64,000 bases of DNA, taken from positions 31,366,980 through 31,430,979 of the forward strand of contig NC_091144.1 of NCBI RefSeq assembly GCF_041381155.1. Reading direction: 5' to 3'. Position numbers and translations under genes: made by a program. The stretch comes from Argopecten irradians. Its lineage: Eukaryota; Mollusca; Bivalvia; Pectinida; Pectinidae. Numbering within the stretch: the first letter of the stretch is position 1; the number at the start of each line of letters is the position of its first letter. Of the stretch, positions 61,836-64,000 are shown in pieces. Below the pieces are notes generated by a model. That model did not search any database. It had not been told where the DNA came from and was given only the letters and a program-made list of their open reading frames with translations.

Positions 61836-62358
61836 GTCAATCAGACATCAGACGAGGCGCTATGTCTCATTTTACCTTTAGTAACCTATAGGTATCGCGA
61901 AATAATACCACTAAAATGTTTACCAGGTACTGATTACAAGTTATAAGTTTGTTTCTCATCCAACAACCTTCATGAAAGTGCATGATTTCTAGCAGCTTCA
62001 TTTTGCTAGATATTTTTGTCTAACTTCTTAGAACAAAAGGAGACCGAAATACCTATATCATTGAGTTTATTAGAATTGGTCGGTCAATGTTTATATCAGA
62101 TTCACTATTTTCAAAAAAAAAAAAAAAAAAAAAAAACTATTGTTACTAAATTAATAATGGCGGAAAAACTTTGATGAAATATCTTGGTTCTGTCCTTTGA
62201 TGGGGCAACACCATAGAATATATGAAAGGACATACATGGGATGCCGTCCTTAAATGACTATAGCTGTAGTAGTACGTCAATAAAAATCAGCGAATCAACC
62301 AGTTTACTTTTGCAGTAGACCAATTCCTGCATTCTTGACTCTATAAAATTGTTTTCAT

Positions 62359-62854
62359 TGTTTGTTTGATTAAATCAAAGCCCTATTGATAGCCAGGATC
62401 ATGTAAGGAAGGCATCTTATGTATGCAGTGTCCTGAGTGTATGAAGTGCGTAGTGTGCGATATGGGAGACTTCGGTATATTCATGTTGTGTCTTCTTCTA
62501 TAGTGGAACTCTTGCCCTTTTCATAGTGCTATATCACTGAAACATGCCGCCGAAGACACCAAGCAACACATCCCCCAGTCACATCATACTGACAACAGAC
62601 GAACAAGTCGTCCTACTCCCTTAATGCTGAGCGCTAAGCAGGGTGTGTCTCCGCCAGGTGACAGAACCCAGAGCCTACCTCACAGGGGCGAGCTCTCAAC
62701 CGAAGGCCAAATGTGAGACAGTGTCAAGGAAGACGTTAAGAAGTATAAATTAAGTTAGGAAGAAGGAGATGCTATGATACGATCCTAAATTTAGTCGCCT
62801 TTTCTTATCATGCGATATGGGCAGTAGGTACAATTCTAACGCCCTACCTGCAGG
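62359..62854 (+). repeat. SINE-like family, near full length
   Basis: The most complete copy in the window, from GTTTGTTTGATTAAATCAAA to GCCCTACCTGCAGG. It contains all the shared words listed for 49855-50311 plus GCTGAGCGCTAAGCAGG and GGGGCGAGCTCTCAACCGAA. No reading frame and no clear pol III boxes, so SINE is a working label. Confidence 0.65.
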
Positions 62855-62984
62855 ACCGCATTTTCATCGTTATTTCATTTTAATGTCATAGGGTCATCTA
62901 ACCAGAAGGGTCAGGATGACCTACAGCCACCATGCTTTGTCCATGGTCGTGCGCTGTTCGCATTTCGTTGTAGGTATAAACTTT

Positions 62985-63800
62985 TCATTCAAACAACTTC
63001 TTCTCAATATCCGAAAGGCCCAAGAAACTGATATTAGGCATGTAGAATGCTGAAATGATGGACCACAAAGTTTGTGGAATGTGGACCTTCATTCAAGGTC
63101 AAAGAATTCAAAAAGGCTAAATCTTTTAACGATTTCTTGTGAATAACTAAGATGCCTAGATACCTGATATAAGGCATTAAGTATGCTGGCATGAACGACT
63201 ACCAAGTTCATTTAAGGTTACAAGGGTCAAATAGGCTAAAAACTTTAAACGACTTATTGTGAATAACTAAGAGGCATTGAAATCTGATATTGGGACTGTA
63301 GAATGATAGCTTAAACGACTACCAAGTTTGTTTAAATAAATGACCTTGACCTATCTTCATGGTCACATGAGTCAAATAGACTGAAATCTTTTAAACGACT
63401 TCTTGTGGATAACTAAGAGGACTAGACACCTGGTATTGTACATGTAGCATGTTGGGATGAAGGGCAAATGTTCCTAAACCATCTTGCCCGATAGGTCAGG
63501 GTGACCTTGAGTGATCGTGCTTCGTGCGCCGTCGTTCATAAACTTTTCATTCAAACGACTTCTCAACAATTGGAAGGCATCAATACATGATGTTAGACCT
63601 AACATATTCTTAAATAAAGGGCTACTAATTTGTTTGTCAAATGAATGACATTGACGTTAATTGAAGGTCACAGGGTTCAAATTGGCAAACATAAACGACT
63701 TCTTGACAATAACTAAGACGCCTTGCAGTATGCTGGAATAAAGGGCTTCAGACAAGTCAAATATATGAAAATCTTCAAACAGCTTTTCAATATGTGAAAG
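62985..63800 (+). repeat. Degenerate tandem array, about 120-160 bp period
   Basis: About six units whose phase is marked by AAACGACTTCTTGTGAATAACTAAGA-like words at about 62990, 63130, 63250, 63395, 63557 and 63696. They are followed by a GATATTRG-like word, a GTAGNATGNTGG-like word, and AAGGTCANNNGGGTCAAAT-like words before the next unit. Units are strongly diverged and of uneven length. No coding potential. Confidence 0.65.
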
Positions 63801-64000
63801 GCCTAAAGAACTCAGATAGTGGGTCTGCAATATTCCGCATGATTTGTTTACTTTACCTACTTTCATAGTAACAGTTTTTAAATATATCAGACACCAAGAA
63901 CGTCAATTGAAGAGTTCCTAGAGTGAAATATCTTATTTGGTGCCCCAAAAAGTTAAGCAATTTCAGTCCACTGTATTCTTTTTTCATTACTGTATAGTTT

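Larger units (their letters stand above)
60570..64000. other. Right flank, repeats only
   Basis: No exon could be supported. A first exon and promoter for copy C should lie here, beyond the 5' UTR acceptor near 60569, but I cannot point to it. Contents: AT-rich DNA, an inverted fragment of the SINE-like family (about 61739-61835), a poly(A) run (about 62112-62136), a near-complete SINE-like copy (about 62359-62854) and a tandem array (about 62985-63800). Confidence 0.55.

Overview
The window looks like nuclear DNA of a marine mollusc, most likely a bivalve. It is AT-rich, with short coding exons separated by long introns with clean GT-AG sites. It also carries several repeat families of a kind I associate with bivalve genomes: MITEs ending TACTGTA/TACAGTA, a SINE-like family with a shared head, and degenerate tandem repeats. 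The species call is inference; the exon-intron structure is read directly. | Layout. (1) About 1.1-10.9 kb, plus strand: three exons of a host gene, 5' end outside the readable part, that I do not recognise. One giant exon (1102-4731) encodes most of a Ser/Thr-rich, probably nuclear protein of at least 1250 residues. Its first intron is largely filled by a 2.4 kb TTAA-flanked DNA transposon. (2) About 15-60.5 kb, minus strand: three tandem genes (A, B, C) for the light chain of a heteromeric amino-acid transporter (SLC7 family, closest in my reading to b(0,+)AT/SLC7A9). Each has 12 coding exons with identical exon lengths and phases. A (25333-15094) and B (46843-36575) are intact 477-residue genes differing at about three residues. 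C (60493-51094) has all splice sites but a stop at codon 387 in place of a conserved Trp. | A and B lie in a large tandem duplication: unit 1 is 11606-27855 and unit 2 is 27856-49036. Unit 2 is about 5.2 kb longer because it alone holds a tyrosine-recombinase retrotransposon of Ngaro/DIRS type (30860-36083), so that insertion is younger than the duplication. The duplication junction falls within about 85 bp of the putative first (noncoding) exon of A, so A and B share exons and introns but have different upstream DNA. | The most striking structure is in the last intron of A and B. A roughly 60-bp minisatellite repeats the 3' splice site of exon 11 together with the first coding bases of that exon, giving seven extra copies upstream of the used site. 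Copy C has essentially one copy. A second oddity, only in C, is an inverted repeat of about 105 bp that brackets exons 8 and 9 and contains the intron 9 splice donor. The right end of the window (60.6-64 kb) holds only repeats.
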